Positions 38,578 to 46,519 of a stretch of DNA of 64,000 nucleotides are shown piece by piece. Made by a program: the position numbers and the translations under genes. Each line of letters starts with the position of its first letter. Positions within the stretch are counted from its first letter, which is position 1. The notes below the pieces were generated by a model. The model ran no database searches, was not told where the DNA came from, and worked only from the letters and a program-made list of their open reading frames with translations. The stretch lies in the NCBI RefSeq assembly GCF_901827155.1, contig NZ_LR594659.1:124001-188000 (forward strand). Reading direction: 5' to 3'. Source of the stretch: Variovorax sp. PBL-H6 (GTDB lineage: Bacteria > Pseudomonadota > Gammaproteobacteria > Burkholderiales > Burkholderiaceae_C).

Positions 38578-39624
38578 ATGGAAATCCTGAAGCAACCCAT
38601 TCGTCATCCGAGCGCCTGGCAAGGCAGCGAGTTCCGTTCGAAGGAGGACATCACGCTGCACTTCGAGGCCGAGCATCTCGAGGAGATCGATCGAACGCTC
38701 GCGGCGGCGGTGCAAGCCGGCCTGCGGCTGGAAACGCTCGAGCGCCGGCATTTCGAACTGCCTCGCACGGCCTTGCTCCTGCAGACTGCGCGCGAAGAGC
38801 TTCGCCTTGGCCGCGGCATCGTGATCCTGCGAGGGATCGACGTCGGCCGCTACAGCGTGCCCGATCTGGAGATGATCTACTGGGGCATCGGCACCCACCT
38901 GGGTGTGGGCGTGTCGCAGAGCGTGCTGGGCGATCGGCTGGGCCATGTCCAGGACAAGACGGCAACGGATCCCCACGCACGTGCCTACCGCAACAAGCAG
39001 GAGCTCACGCCGCACACCGACAGTTCCGACCTCGTCGGGCTGATGTGCATACGCACCGCGCGCGAAGGCGGGATCTCCATCGCGTCGAGCGTGGCGGCTG
39101 TACACAACGCGCTCCTCGCACAGTTCCCCCAGTTTCTCGAGCCCCTGTACGAAGGCTTTCCGTACCACCGCCGCGGCGAGAACCTGCCCGGCGAGGCGCC
39201 GATCACACCGCACCGGATTCCCGTGTTCTCCTATGTGGAGGGGCAGTTGAGCTGCCGATACACACGTTCCTACATCGAGACCGCTGCGCGAGAGGGTGGT
39301 GCACCGCTCAGCCAGCTGCAAGTCGATGCGCTCAACTGCCTCGAGCGGCTGACGTACGAATTTGCCTTCGAGTTCCAGCTCGACCCAGGTGAGATCTACC
39401 TGCTCAACAACTACACCGTGCTCCACGCGCGCACGGCGTTCGAGAACTGGCCCGAGCCGGAGAAGGCAAGGCTGCTTCTGCGCTTGTGGTTGACGGCGGA
39501 CGACTGGCGTCCGCTCGACCCGCGCATCAATGCAACACGCAGCGGGATCGCGGCGCAGGAAGGCAAGCTGCCTTCTTTCGAGCGCGCCTTCGGCTCTGGC
39601 CGCATCGCGACACAGCGCAGCTGA
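38578..39624 (+). CDS. TauD/TfdA family dioxygenase (paralog of the one at 25374)
   Basis: A 348-residue TauD/TfdA-type protein with His146 and Asp148 (LTPHTDSSD), the distal His in YTVLHARTAF and the probable 2OG Arg in LLLRLWLTADDW. It shares layout and the segment YWGIGTHLGVGVSQS (compare FWGIGLQLGVPLSQS at residue 102 of the first copy). It starts its own transcription unit behind operator copy 5, followed by a Bug protein, so this is a second oxygenase-plus-transport module of the same regulon. Confidence 0.88.
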   Translation: MEILKQPIRHPSAWQGSEFRSKEDITLHFEAEHLEEIDRTLAAAVQAGLRLETLERRHFELPRTALLLQTAREELRLGRGIVILRGIDVGRYSVPDLEMIYWGIGTHLGVGVSQSVLGDRLGHVQDKTATDPHARAYRNKQELTPHTDSSDLVGLMCIRTAREGGISIASSVAAVHNALLAQFPQFLEPLYEGFPYHRRGENLPGEAPITPHRIPVFSYVEGQLSCRYTRSYIETAAREGGAPLSQLQVDALNCLERLTYEFAFEFQLDPGEIYLLNNYTVLHARTAFENWPEPEKARLLLRLWLTADDWRPLDPRINATRSGIAAQEGKLPSFERAFGSGRIATQRS

Positions 39625-39662
39625 TTCCAGGCACAGAAGTTCATCCAGGAAAGGAGCCTCGT

Positions 39663-40646
39663 ATGAGAATGAAGCGTCTCCTGAGCGCCACTGTCGTGGC
39701 TGCGGCAGGCATCGTATCGGCCAGTCTGCCAACGGTTGCTCCGGCTCAGACCTATCCCACCAAGACCGTGACGATGATCAATCCGTTCGCCGCGGGCGGA
39801 TCGCTGGACGTCATGGCCCGCCTGCTCGCCGACCAGCTGACGCAAAGCCTGGGCCAGCCGGTCATTGTCGAGAATCGACCTGGCGCCGGCAGCACGATCG
39901 GCACCGCCATGGTGGCACGGGCGCGTCCCGACGGATACACCTTGCTCATCACTGCCGGCAACATCGTCTCTGCGCCGGCGCTCGGCGCGCCGGTCAACTA
40001 CGACTGGAAGAAGGACTTCGCGCCTGTGACCCTGCTCGGCCACATCGCACAGGTGGTGGCAGTGCCCGAGGACTTGCCGGCAATGAGCATGAAGGAATTC
40101 GTTGCCCTCGCGAAGTCGACGAAGGGCGGATTGAGCATCGGGTCGCTGGGCCCGGGCAGCGGCAGCCACATCAACGGCAAGCGGCTCGAGGAGGCCACGG
40201 GAGTTGTGCTCACGGACATTCCGTTCAAGGGCATGGCCGAAACGATGACCGCGCTCGCCGGGGGCCACATCCAGCTCGCGTTCGGGAACTTGCCCGAGGT
40301 GCTCACCTACCAGCGCGGTGGGCGCGTCCGGCCGATCGCCATCGCGATGCCGACCCGCTCCGAACTCGCGCCTGGCCTGCCGACCATGGCCGAGTCCGGC
40401 TACCCGAACGTGGCCATCGTGCCGTGGTATGGCGTCCTGGCGCCCGCAGGAACACCCGCGGATGTAGTGGAGAAATTGCAGCGGTCCTTCGCCGCGGCGC
40501 TCGCGCATCCAGCTCTCGCGGCGCGACTGAAGGACATGGCGATCACTCCCAGCGGAGGCTCCCCGGATGAATTCCGCCGAGTACTTGAAGCTGACCATGC
40601 GATGTACGTCAAGATCGGCAAGGAAATGGGGGTCAGCCTCAAGTAG
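39663..40646 (+). CDS. Bug/TctC family substrate-binding protein
   Basis: A 327-residue periplasmic Bug protein. Signal peptide MRMKRLLSATVVAAAGIVSA, cleavage near PAQ, then the family motifs YPTKTVTMINPFAAGGSLDV and ENRPGAGSTIGTAMVARARP. AAAGGAG precedes the ATG at 39663. It is the second gene of the module behind operator copy 5 and the third orphan Bug gene of the window, again without TctAB. Confidence 0.9.
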   Translation: MRMKRLLSATVVAAAGIVSASLPTVAPAQTYPTKTVTMINPFAAGGSLDVMARLLADQLTQSLGQPVIVENRPGAGSTIGTAMVARARPDGYTLLITAGNIVSAPALGAPVNYDWKKDFAPVTLLGHIAQVVAVPEDLPAMSMKEFVALAKSTKGGLSIGSLGPGSGSHINGKRLEEATGVVLTDIPFKGMAETMTALAGGHIQLAFGNLPEVLTYQRGGRVRPIAIAMPTRSELAPGLPTMAESGYPNVAIVPWYGVLAPAGTPADVVEKLQRSFAAALAHPALAARLKDMAITPSGGSPDEFRRVLEADHAMYVKIGKEMGVSLK

Positions 40647-40711
40647 AGATCCCATGCGGCCATTCATGCAGGTATGGCAGGTCAGGCTCGACCACCCCTG
40701 CCGCGGCTCCT

Positions 40712-41524
40712 CTATCCCGCCGCCACGATCACATGCGCCTGAATCTTTCCGGCCACAGGGCCTTCGCCGTGGCGGCGAGCAATCTCTTCCGTGGCGCGGT
40801 CCGTCGCGAGCTGCAGCAGGCTGGCGTCGAGTGCCTCGATCTCGTTGCGCAGCGGCGTTCCCTGGCAATAGGCGGTCGCAGCGTCGCGGGCCGAGGGCGC
40901 ACGGCTCACCTCCTCGCGGGTCTCGATCTCGATCCCGGTGAAGCCTGCGCGCCTCAAGTCCTCGCGGATCAGCTCGACATCGTGATAGCCGTGCGGCGTG
41001 CGGGCGAGGAATCGCGGAGGCGCGTGCGGAAACACTGCGGCAACCGCCTGGGTCACCTCGTCGGCAAAGGCGTTCTCTTCGATGCGGTCCCACGCACTGA
41101 AGACAAAGCGACCCTTGGGCCTCAGCACGCGGCGCGCCTCGGCGTAGCCGGCGATCCGGTCGGGGAAAAACATTGCGCCGAACTGGCAGCAAACGATGTC
41201 GAACGAGGCATCCTCGAAAGGCAGGTCGAGCGCGTCCGCCTGCCGCCATTCGATGCGAGCATCAGTCCCCTGCCGGCCGGCGGCGTAATCGAGCATGGGC
41301 TGATTGAGGTCGGTCAGCACGTAGCGTGCCTTCGCGCCGAGTCTTGGCGCAAGCGCCCGCGCGACCACGCCGCTTCCGGCCGCCGTTTCAAGCACCGAGG
41401 CGGGCGAGAAGCCCGCGACGAGCTCCGCCACGTGAGCGGCGTAGGCCTGGAAGATCAAGGGGACCATCAGCGTGTCGTAGAGCTTCGGGATGGAGCCTGC
41501 GAACACCTTGTCGGTTTCAGCCAT
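40712..41524 (-). CDS. Class I SAM-dependent methyltransferase
   Basis: A 270-residue UbiE/COQ5-type methyltransferase. Motif I is VLETAAGSGVVARAL, motif II VLTDLNQPML, and the post-I region WRQADALDLPFEDASFDIVCC is typical. AGGAGG lies before the ATG. It stands alone between the catabolic island and a cell-wall lipoprotein gene; the acceptor substrate cannot be predicted. Confidence 0.88.
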   Translation of the reverse strand: MAETDKVFAGSIPKLYDTLMVPLIFQAYAAHVAELVAGFSPASVLETAAGSGVVARALAPRLGAKARYVLTDLNQPMLDYAAGRQGTDARIEWRQADALDLPFEDASFDIVCCQFGAMFFPDRIAGYAEARRVLRPKGRFVFSAWDRIEENAFADEVTQAVAAVFPHAPPRFLARTPHGYHDVELIREDLRRAGFTGIEIETREEVSRAPSARDAATAYCQGTPLRNEIEALDASLLQLATDRATEEIARRHGEGPVAGKIQAHVIVAAG

Positions 41525-41601
41525 GAGACCTCCTCGAAAACGTCGGGCGTCGCGACGTCCCTCGCCAATGTAGAGGGGCGCGCGTATCTGCGCAACAGCG
41601 C

Positions 41602-42078
41602 TCAGGGCCGCCGTACTTCCACGCGTTGGCGCGACCAGTAGGGCCCGTCGAGCCTGTCCAGCCGCACCTCGCCACCTGTGGAGGGCGCATGGACGAAGCG
41701 GTTCTCGCCCACGTAGATGCCTGCGTGCGTGGGCCGGCTACCGCCGAACAGCACCAGATCCCCGGTGCGCAGGTCGTCGCGCGCTATCGGCGTGCCGTAG
41801 TCGGCGAGTTGCGCCACGGTGCGCGGCGTCGCCAATCCGGCGCTCTGTCGGTACACGAAGCCGATCAGCCCGCTGCAGTCGAAGCCGCCATCGACCGTGT
41901 TGCCCCCGTACCGGTAGGGCGTGCCGACCAGTCCCATCGCATGGATGGCCGCATCCCTCGACTGCTCGGAAGAAGCCAGCGACGGCCGCGCGGTCCCCGG
42001 CGCTGTCGGACGTGTGCTGCTGCAAGCCACAAGCAGCAGGCAGGTGAGGAGGACTGTCGATCTGCGCAGGGCCAGCAT
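41602..42078 (-). CDS. C40 family peptidase, NlpC/P60 lipoprotein
   Basis: A 158-residue lipoprotein. The signal RSTVLLTCLLLVACSS has a lipobox (LVAC) with lipidated Cys19. The NlpC/P60 domain has catalytic Cys in GGFDCSGLIGFVY and His in PTHAGIYVGENRFVHA. It cleaves peptide stems of peptidoglycan from the outer-membrane side. The DUF1330 gene lies 27 bp upstream in the same direction, but a functional link is not evident. Confidence 0.88.
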   Translation of the reverse strand: MLALRRSTVLLTCLLLVACSSTRPTAPGTARPSLASSEQSRDAAIHAMGLVGTPYRYGGNTVDGGFDCSGLIGFVYRQSAGLATPRTVAQLADYGTPIARDDLRTGDLVLFGGSRPTHAGIYVGENRFVHAPSTGGEVRLDRLDGPYWSRQRVEVRRP

Positions 42079-42105
42079 TGCCGAAGATCGGAGGCGGCGG
42101 TAGGC

Positions 42106-42396
42106 TCAGGCCCCTTCGATGATCCGCAGGTCCCGTTCGGCACCGTCGCCGAGCGCGGCCAGCGCGGCCTGGTATTCAGGGCTGTCGTGCACGGCGAGTG
42201 CCTGCTCGACGCTGTCGAACTCGATCAACACCGTGCGTTGAGGCAAACCGTACTCGTAGACCTTGGCGGGCAGGCCGCGCGCCAGAAAGCGCCCGCCACC
42301 GGCAGAGATCGCAGGGCCGGCGAGTTTCGCGTAGGCGGCGAGTTTGTCTGCGTCCTTGACGGCACGGTATGCGCTCACCCAATAGGCTTTTGCCAT
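42106..42396 (-). CDS. DUF1330 domain-containing protein
   Basis: A 96-residue protein with the ferredoxin-like (dimeric alpha/beta barrel) DUF1330 fold: AYWVSAYRAVKDADKLAAYA, GGRFLARG, RTVLIEFDSVEQALAVHDSP and YQAAL are family features. The function of this family is not known. It is divergent from the RsbQ-like gene and upstream of the NlpC/P60 gene. Confidence 0.88.
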   Translation of the reverse strand: MAKAYWVSAYRAVKDADKLAAYAKLAGPAISAGGGRFLARGLPAKVYEYGLPQRTVLIEFDSVEQALAVHDSPEYQAALAALGDGAERDLRIIEGA

Positions 42397-42513
42397 GATG
42401 ATTCATCTCTCTCTGTTGTTGAGCGAACAATATAGCCTGGGCTTGCTCCTGCTTGCACCGAGGAGTTCGGCCGAGGGCAGAATGAATCCCCTTCAGATCC
42501 TCGAGGGCAGCCT

Positions 42514-43329
42514 GTGAATATTCAGAAACGCAACAACGTCCATGTCCGTGGCGCGGGAGACCGGACGATGATCTTCGCGCACGGTTTCGGCTGCGACCAG
42601 AACATGTGGCGCCTCATGGCGCCCAGGTTTGCCGAACGTTTTCGTGTCGTCACCTTCGACCTCGTCGGGTCGGGCCAGTCTGACCTCCACGCCTACGACA
42701 AGGCGAAGTACTCGGACCTCCGAGGCTATGCCGACGATCTGCTGGAGATCGTCAACGAGTTCGGCAGCGGGCCGGCGCTGTTCGTCGGGCATTCCGTGAG
42801 CGCCATGATCGGGGTGCTGGCGGATCTCAAGGCGCCAGGCACGTTCGCGACGCACATGATGATCGGCCCCTCGCCGTGCTATATCAACGACGGCGACTAC
42901 GTCGGCGGCTTCTCGCGCGAGGACATCGATTCGCTGCTCGACACGCTGGAGAGCAACTACCTCGGATGGGCCAGCAACATGGCGCCCGCGATCATGGGCG
43001 TGCCCGAGCGGCCGGAACTGGCCGCAGAGCTCACCGCCAGCTTCTGCCGCACCGACCCCGACATTGCCAAGCAGTTCGCCAGAGTCACCTTCCTGTCCGA
43101 CAACCGCCGCGACGTGGCCAGGCTGCAAACGCCCACCCTCGTCATCCAGTCGTCCGACGATCTCATCGCGCCCTTGGCCGTGGGCGACTACATGCAGCGC
43201 ACCATGCCGAACGCGACCCTGCGCGTGGTGAGCAACACGGGCCACTGCCCGCACCTGAGCGCGCCCGGCGCGAGCTGCGATGCCATGGAGGAGTTCCTCG
43301 ACGCGCTCGGTCGACAGCAAGACCGATGA
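42514..43329 (+). CDS. RsbQ-like alpha/beta hydrolase (signalling hydrolase)
   Basis: A 271-residue alpha/beta hydrolase strongly resembling Bacillus RsbQ: MIFAHGFGCDQNMWRLMAP, FDLVGSGQSDLHAYD, the elbow FVGHSVSAMIG (Ser94), MIGPSPCYINDGDYVGGF and NTGHCPHLSAPG with His. RsbQ binds a small ligand and is needed to activate the PAS phosphatase RsbP under energy stress; plant karrikin and strigolactone receptors are related. Here the next gene is a PAS histidine kinase overlapping by ATGA, so the pair looks like an RsbQ-RsbP analogue with a kinase output. The start is GTG at 42514 with GAGG upstream. Confidence 0.88.
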   Translation: MNIQKRNNVHVRGAGDRTMIFAHGFGCDQNMWRLMAPRFAERFRVVTFDLVGSGQSDLHAYDKAKYSDLRGYADDLLEIVNEFGSGPALFVGHSVSAMIGVLADLKAPGTFATHMMIGPSPCYINDGDYVGGFSREDIDSLLDTLESNYLGWASNMAPAIMGVPERPELAAELTASFCRTDPDIAKQFARVTFLSDNRRDVARLQTPTLVIQSSDDLIAPLAVGDYMQRTMPNATLRVVSNTGHCPHLSAPGASCDAMEEFLDALGRQQDR

Positions 43330-44444
43330 CCGCCGCGCTTCCCGAGCCCGGCGAGCTCTTCGACGAGGCGCCCTGCGGGTTGTTGGTCACGGCGCTCGAC
43401 GGCACCATCCTCAAGGTCAATGCCACGTTCTGCGAATGGGTCGGCTTCGCGCGCGAAGAGCTCGTCGGCAGCAAGCGCGTGCAGGACCTGTTCACGGTGG
43501 GCGGGCGCATCTTCCATCACACCCACTGGGCGCCAACCCTGCAGATGCAGGGCTCGCTGGCCGAGGTGAAGTTCGACGTGCGGCACCGCGGCGGGCAGAG
43601 CATTCCGATGATTCTCAACGCGCGCCGGCGCAAGCGCGAAGAGGGCGAGTTCGACGAGATCGCCGCCTTCGTGGCCGAGGATCGCAACCGCTATGAGCGC
43701 GAGCTCATGAGCGCGCGCAAGAAGGCCGACGCCTTGCTCGAAAACGAGCGCGAAGCCCAGCACCTGTTGAGAGACCGTGCGCTCTTTGCCGAACAGATGG
43801 TCGGCATCGTGAGCCACGACCTGCGCAATCCGCTGTCCGCCATCCTGATGGGCATCCAGCTGCTGGGGCGAACCGAGGGCGAGCGGCGAGCTCGCGTGCT
43901 GGGTCACGTGCGCACCTCGGCCGAGCGTGCTCAGCGCCTCATCGAGGAACTGCTGGACTTCACCAAGGCGCGCGTCGGCCAGGGCCTGAGCGTGACGCTC
44001 GGCCCGATCGACCTGCATGAGATCGCGGCCCAGGTCATCGGCGAGTTGATGCTCGCCTTTCCGGACCGGGTCATCACCCACCACTCGAGCGGATCAGGGG
44101 CGTGCATTGCTAACGCGGATCGGCTCGCTCAGCTCATCGGCAATCTCGTCAGCAATGCGGCGACCTACGGCCGCATCGGCACGCCCATCGTCGTGCGCTC
44201 GCAGGTCGATGGCGCGACTGCGACGCTCATGGTGCACAACGAAGGTGAGCCGATCCCGTCCGCCCTCCTTCCCACGGTGTTCGAGCCGATGGTGCGCGGT
44301 GTACCCCAGGGCAGTTCGGCCCGCAACGTGGGCCTCGGCCTCTTCATCGTGAACGAGATCGCGAAGGCCCACCGTGGCGTGATGGAAGTGACGTCGTCTT
44401 CCACTGAAGGGACCACCTTCACGCTTCGATTTCCCGCACGCTAG
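43326..44444 (+). CDS. PAS domain-containing sensor histidine kinase (cytoplasmic)
   Basis: A 372-residue soluble kinase. The PAS domain (residues 8-125; PCGLLVTALDGTILKVNATF, GGRIFHHTHWAPTLQMQG) resembles that of RsbP-type phosphatases. A helical linker leads to the HisKA domain with His164 in VGIVSHDLRNPLSAI, then the HATPase with N box LIGNLVSNAATYG and G box NVGLGLFIVNEIA. No transmembrane segment, so it senses an internal signal, probably with the RsbQ-like protein encoded 4 nt upstream. No response regulator adjoins; the free-standing receiver at 7156 is far away. Confidence 0.88.
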   Translation: MTAALPEPGELFDEAPCGLLVTALDGTILKVNATFCEWVGFAREELVGSKRVQDLFTVGGRIFHHTHWAPTLQMQGSLAEVKFDVRHRGGQSIPMILNARRRKREEGEFDEIAAFVAEDRNRYERELMSARKKADALLENEREAQHLLRDRALFAEQMVGIVSHDLRNPLSAILMGIQLLGRTEGERRARVLGHVRTSAERAQRLIEELLDFTKARVGQGLSVTLGPIDLHEIAAQVIGELMLAFPDRVITHHSSGSGACIANADRLAQLIGNLVSNAATYGRIGTPIVVRSQVDGATATLMVHNEGEPIPSALLPTVFEPMVRGVPQGSSARNVGLGLFIVNEIAKAHRGVMEVTSSSTEGTTFTLRFPAR

Positions 44445-44456
44445 ATCCGGCTCACC

Positions 44457-45386
44457 ATGTCCCGAGACCCTGGACTCCACCTCAAGAACCCGACCTCGCT
44501 GCGCTACTTCTACGAAGTGGCGCAGGCCGGTTCCTTCAGGCGTGCGGCGGAGCGCACGCATGTCGCGGCATCCGCGATCAACCGGCAGGTGAAGAACCTC
44601 GAAGAGGAGATCGGCGCTTTGCTTTTCGAGCGCGGCCGAGGGCGCGGCGGCCTCAAGCTCACCTCCGCCGGCGAGGTCTTCATCCATCACGTGAAGCGCG
44701 CCATGGGCGAGATCGCGACGGCTCGCACCGAGGTCGATGCGCTTCGCGGGCTGCAGCGCGGCACGATCAACTTCGGCGTCAACGAAGGCTTTTCGCGCGA
44801 ACTGCTGCCGCAGATGCTGGCCGCTTTTCACAAGAAGTACCCGGGCGTGAACTACGAGGTCACGGTCGCGAGCTCGCCACGGCTGGTGGAGCTGGCGCTC
44901 GGCGACGAGATCGATTTCGCGCTCGGCTACAACACGCCAGCGCATGCGGGCCTGACCATCCTGGCCAAGCGGGACGTGGGCTCCTGCGTGATGGTGCCGC
45001 GCAAGCACCCGCTGGCCCAGCGCAGCTGGGTGCGGCTGACCGACTGCGCGGCCTACGAACTGGTACTGCCCGACACCAGCCTCGCGTTGCGCGCGACGCT
45101 GGACCAGATGTTCGCGCGCGTGGGCATGAAGCCGCGCGCGGTGCTCACCACCAATTCCTACGAGCTGATGCGCAGCGCGGCATCGTCCGGTGTGGGCATC
45201 GCGATCCTCACGCAGTACATCTTCGGGCGTGACCCCAACCATCCCGACGCGGCCTTCGTCCCGATCCGCGACTCGCGCATCAAGCCGCAAGTGCTGGTGT
45301 GCTGCACGCGCGCGGGCCGCCATCTTTCGGTGGCCAGCCTTTCGCTCATCGAAGAGATCCGCAACGCGTTGCGGCACAAGCTCTGA
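44457..45386 (+). CDS. LysR family transcriptional regulator
   Basis: A 309-residue LysR regulator. The HTH covers residues 12-70 (TSLRYFYEVAQAGSFRRAAE, VAASAINRQVKNLEEEIG), then the effector domain from about residue 98 (TINFGVNEGFSRELLPQML; SYELMRSAASSGVGIAIL). It is 12 bp after the kinase gene in the same direction, but its position before the 45529 operon and an inverted repeat with a T-N11-A core suggest it controls that operon. Confidence 0.9.
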   Translation: MSRDPGLHLKNPTSLRYFYEVAQAGSFRRAAERTHVAASAINRQVKNLEEEIGALLFERGRGRGGLKLTSAGEVFIHHVKRAMGEIATARTEVDALRGLQRGTINFGVNEGFSRELLPQMLAAFHKKYPGVNYEVTVASSPRLVELALGDEIDFALGYNTPAHAGLTILAKRDVGSCVMVPRKHPLAQRSWVRLTDCAAYELVLPDTSLALRATLDQMFARVGMKPRAVLTTNSYELMRSAASSGVGIAILTQYIFGRDPNHPDAAFVPIRDSRIKPQVLVCCTRAGRHLSVASLSLIEEIRNALRHKL

Positions 45387-45428
45387 GGGGACGGCCTCAG
45401 GGAGAAACGGGCGGGGAGGGTTTCCCCT

Positions 45429-45451
45429 TGCGTTCGAATAATGCGAACGCA
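45429..45451. promoter_or_regulatory. Inverted repeat TGCGTTCG-N7-CGAACGCA (LysR-box-like)
   Basis: Perfect 8-bp arms with a 7-nt AT-rich centre, containing the LysR consensus T-N11-A (T45434 to A45446), 78 bp upstream of the reductase ATG. Position and shape fit the recognition site of the LysR protein encoded just upstream. Confidence 0.6.
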
Positions 45452-45528
45452 TATCGACGTTTTTCATTCTTGCTCCGCGCATTGGCGGTCGATAGATTCG
45501 CGCTCATCGACAACCAAGAAGGACCGGA

Positions 45529-46518
45529 ATGGGCGTGTTCAAGGCCATATTGCTGGAGCGTCGCGAGGAGCGATTCGAAGCGTCGCTGCGTCAACTCGAC
45601 GACTCGGCACTGCCCGATTTCGACGTGACGCTGCGGGTCGAATACTCGTCGCTCAACTACAAGGACGCGCTGGCCATCGCGAACCGTGGCCCCGTGGTGC
45701 GCCACTGGCCGATGGTGCCGGGCATCGACGGCGCAGGGGTCGTCGAGCACAGCCGGCATCCCGAGTTCTCTGCCGGCGACCGGGTGATCCTCAACGGCTG
45801 GGGCGCCGGCGAGCAGCACTGGGGCTGCCTGGCCGAGCGCGCGCGCCTCAAGAGCGAATGGCTGGTGCCGCTGCCCGATCGGCTCGACGCGCGCACCGCC
45901 ATGGCGGTCGGCACGGCCGGCTACACGGCCATGCTCTGCGTGCAGGCGCTGGAGCGCCAGAGAGTGCGCCCCGACGATGGAGAGATCCTCGTGACCGGCG
46001 CCTCCGGCGGCGTCGGCAGCGTGGCGATCAGCCTGCTGGCGGGCCGTGGTTTCCGCGTGATCGCATCCACCGGCCGCGCGGCCGAAGCGGACTACCTCAA
46101 GCGCATCGGTGCAGCGGAGGTCATCGACCGCGCGACGCTTTCCTCTCCGGGCAAGTCGCTCGGCAAGGAGCGTTGGGCCGGCGTGGTGGATTCGGTGGGC
46201 AGCCACACGCTGGTGAATGCCTGCGCCACCACCCGCTACGGCGGCGTGGTCACCGCCTGCGGCCTGGCGCAGGGCATGGACCTGCCCGGCACGGTGGCGC
46301 CCTTCATCCTGCGCGGCGTCACCCTGGTCGGCGTCGACTCGGTGATGGCGCCGCGCCCGGACCGGCTGAGTGCCTGGCAGCGCCTGTCGCAGGAACTCGA
46401 CCGCGAGCGGCTGGCCTTGATCACCCGCGAGATCCCGTTGGCATCGACGCTCGACGCCGCGCCTGCGCTGCTTGCGGGCAGCGTGCGCGGTCGCACCGTC
46501 GTGAACGTGCGTGCCTGA
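45529..46518 (+). CDS. acuI: MDR family NADPH reductase, acrylyl-CoA reductase AcuI/YhdH type
   Basis: A 329-residue zinc-free medium-chain reductase of the YhdH/AcuI group. VEYSSLNYKDALAIANRGPV, WPMVPGIDGAGVVEHS and ILVTGASGGVGSVAISLLAG (NADPH motif) are characteristic. AcuI reduces acryloyl-CoA to propionyl-CoA. It heads an operon with an acyl-CoA synthetase and an enoyl-CoA hydratase, so reduction of an unsaturated acyl-CoA is likely. AAGGA lies before the ATG, and a TAGATT box at 45493 may be its -10. The symbol marks the subgroup; the exact substrate is inferred. Confidence 0.85.
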   Translation: MGVFKAILLERREERFEASLRQLDDSALPDFDVTLRVEYSSLNYKDALAIANRGPVVRHWPMVPGIDGAGVVEHSRHPEFSAGDRVILNGWGAGEQHWGCLAERARLKSEWLVPLPDRLDARTAMAVGTAGYTAMLCVQALERQRVRPDDGEILVTGASGGVGSVAISLLAGRGFRVIASTGRAAEADYLKRIGAAEVIDRATLSSPGKSLGKERWAGVVDSVGSHTLVNACATTRYGGVVTACGLAQGMDLPGTVAPFILRGVTLVGVDSVMAPRPDRLSAWQRLSQELDRERLALITREIPLASTLDAAPALLAGSVRGRTVVNVRA

Positions 46519-46519
46519 C

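Noticed and set aside
40677..40702. Hairpin GGCAGG/CCTGCC as a terminator between the Bug and methyltransferase genes
   Set aside because: Only a 6-bp stem with a 14-nt loop and no T-run on either side.
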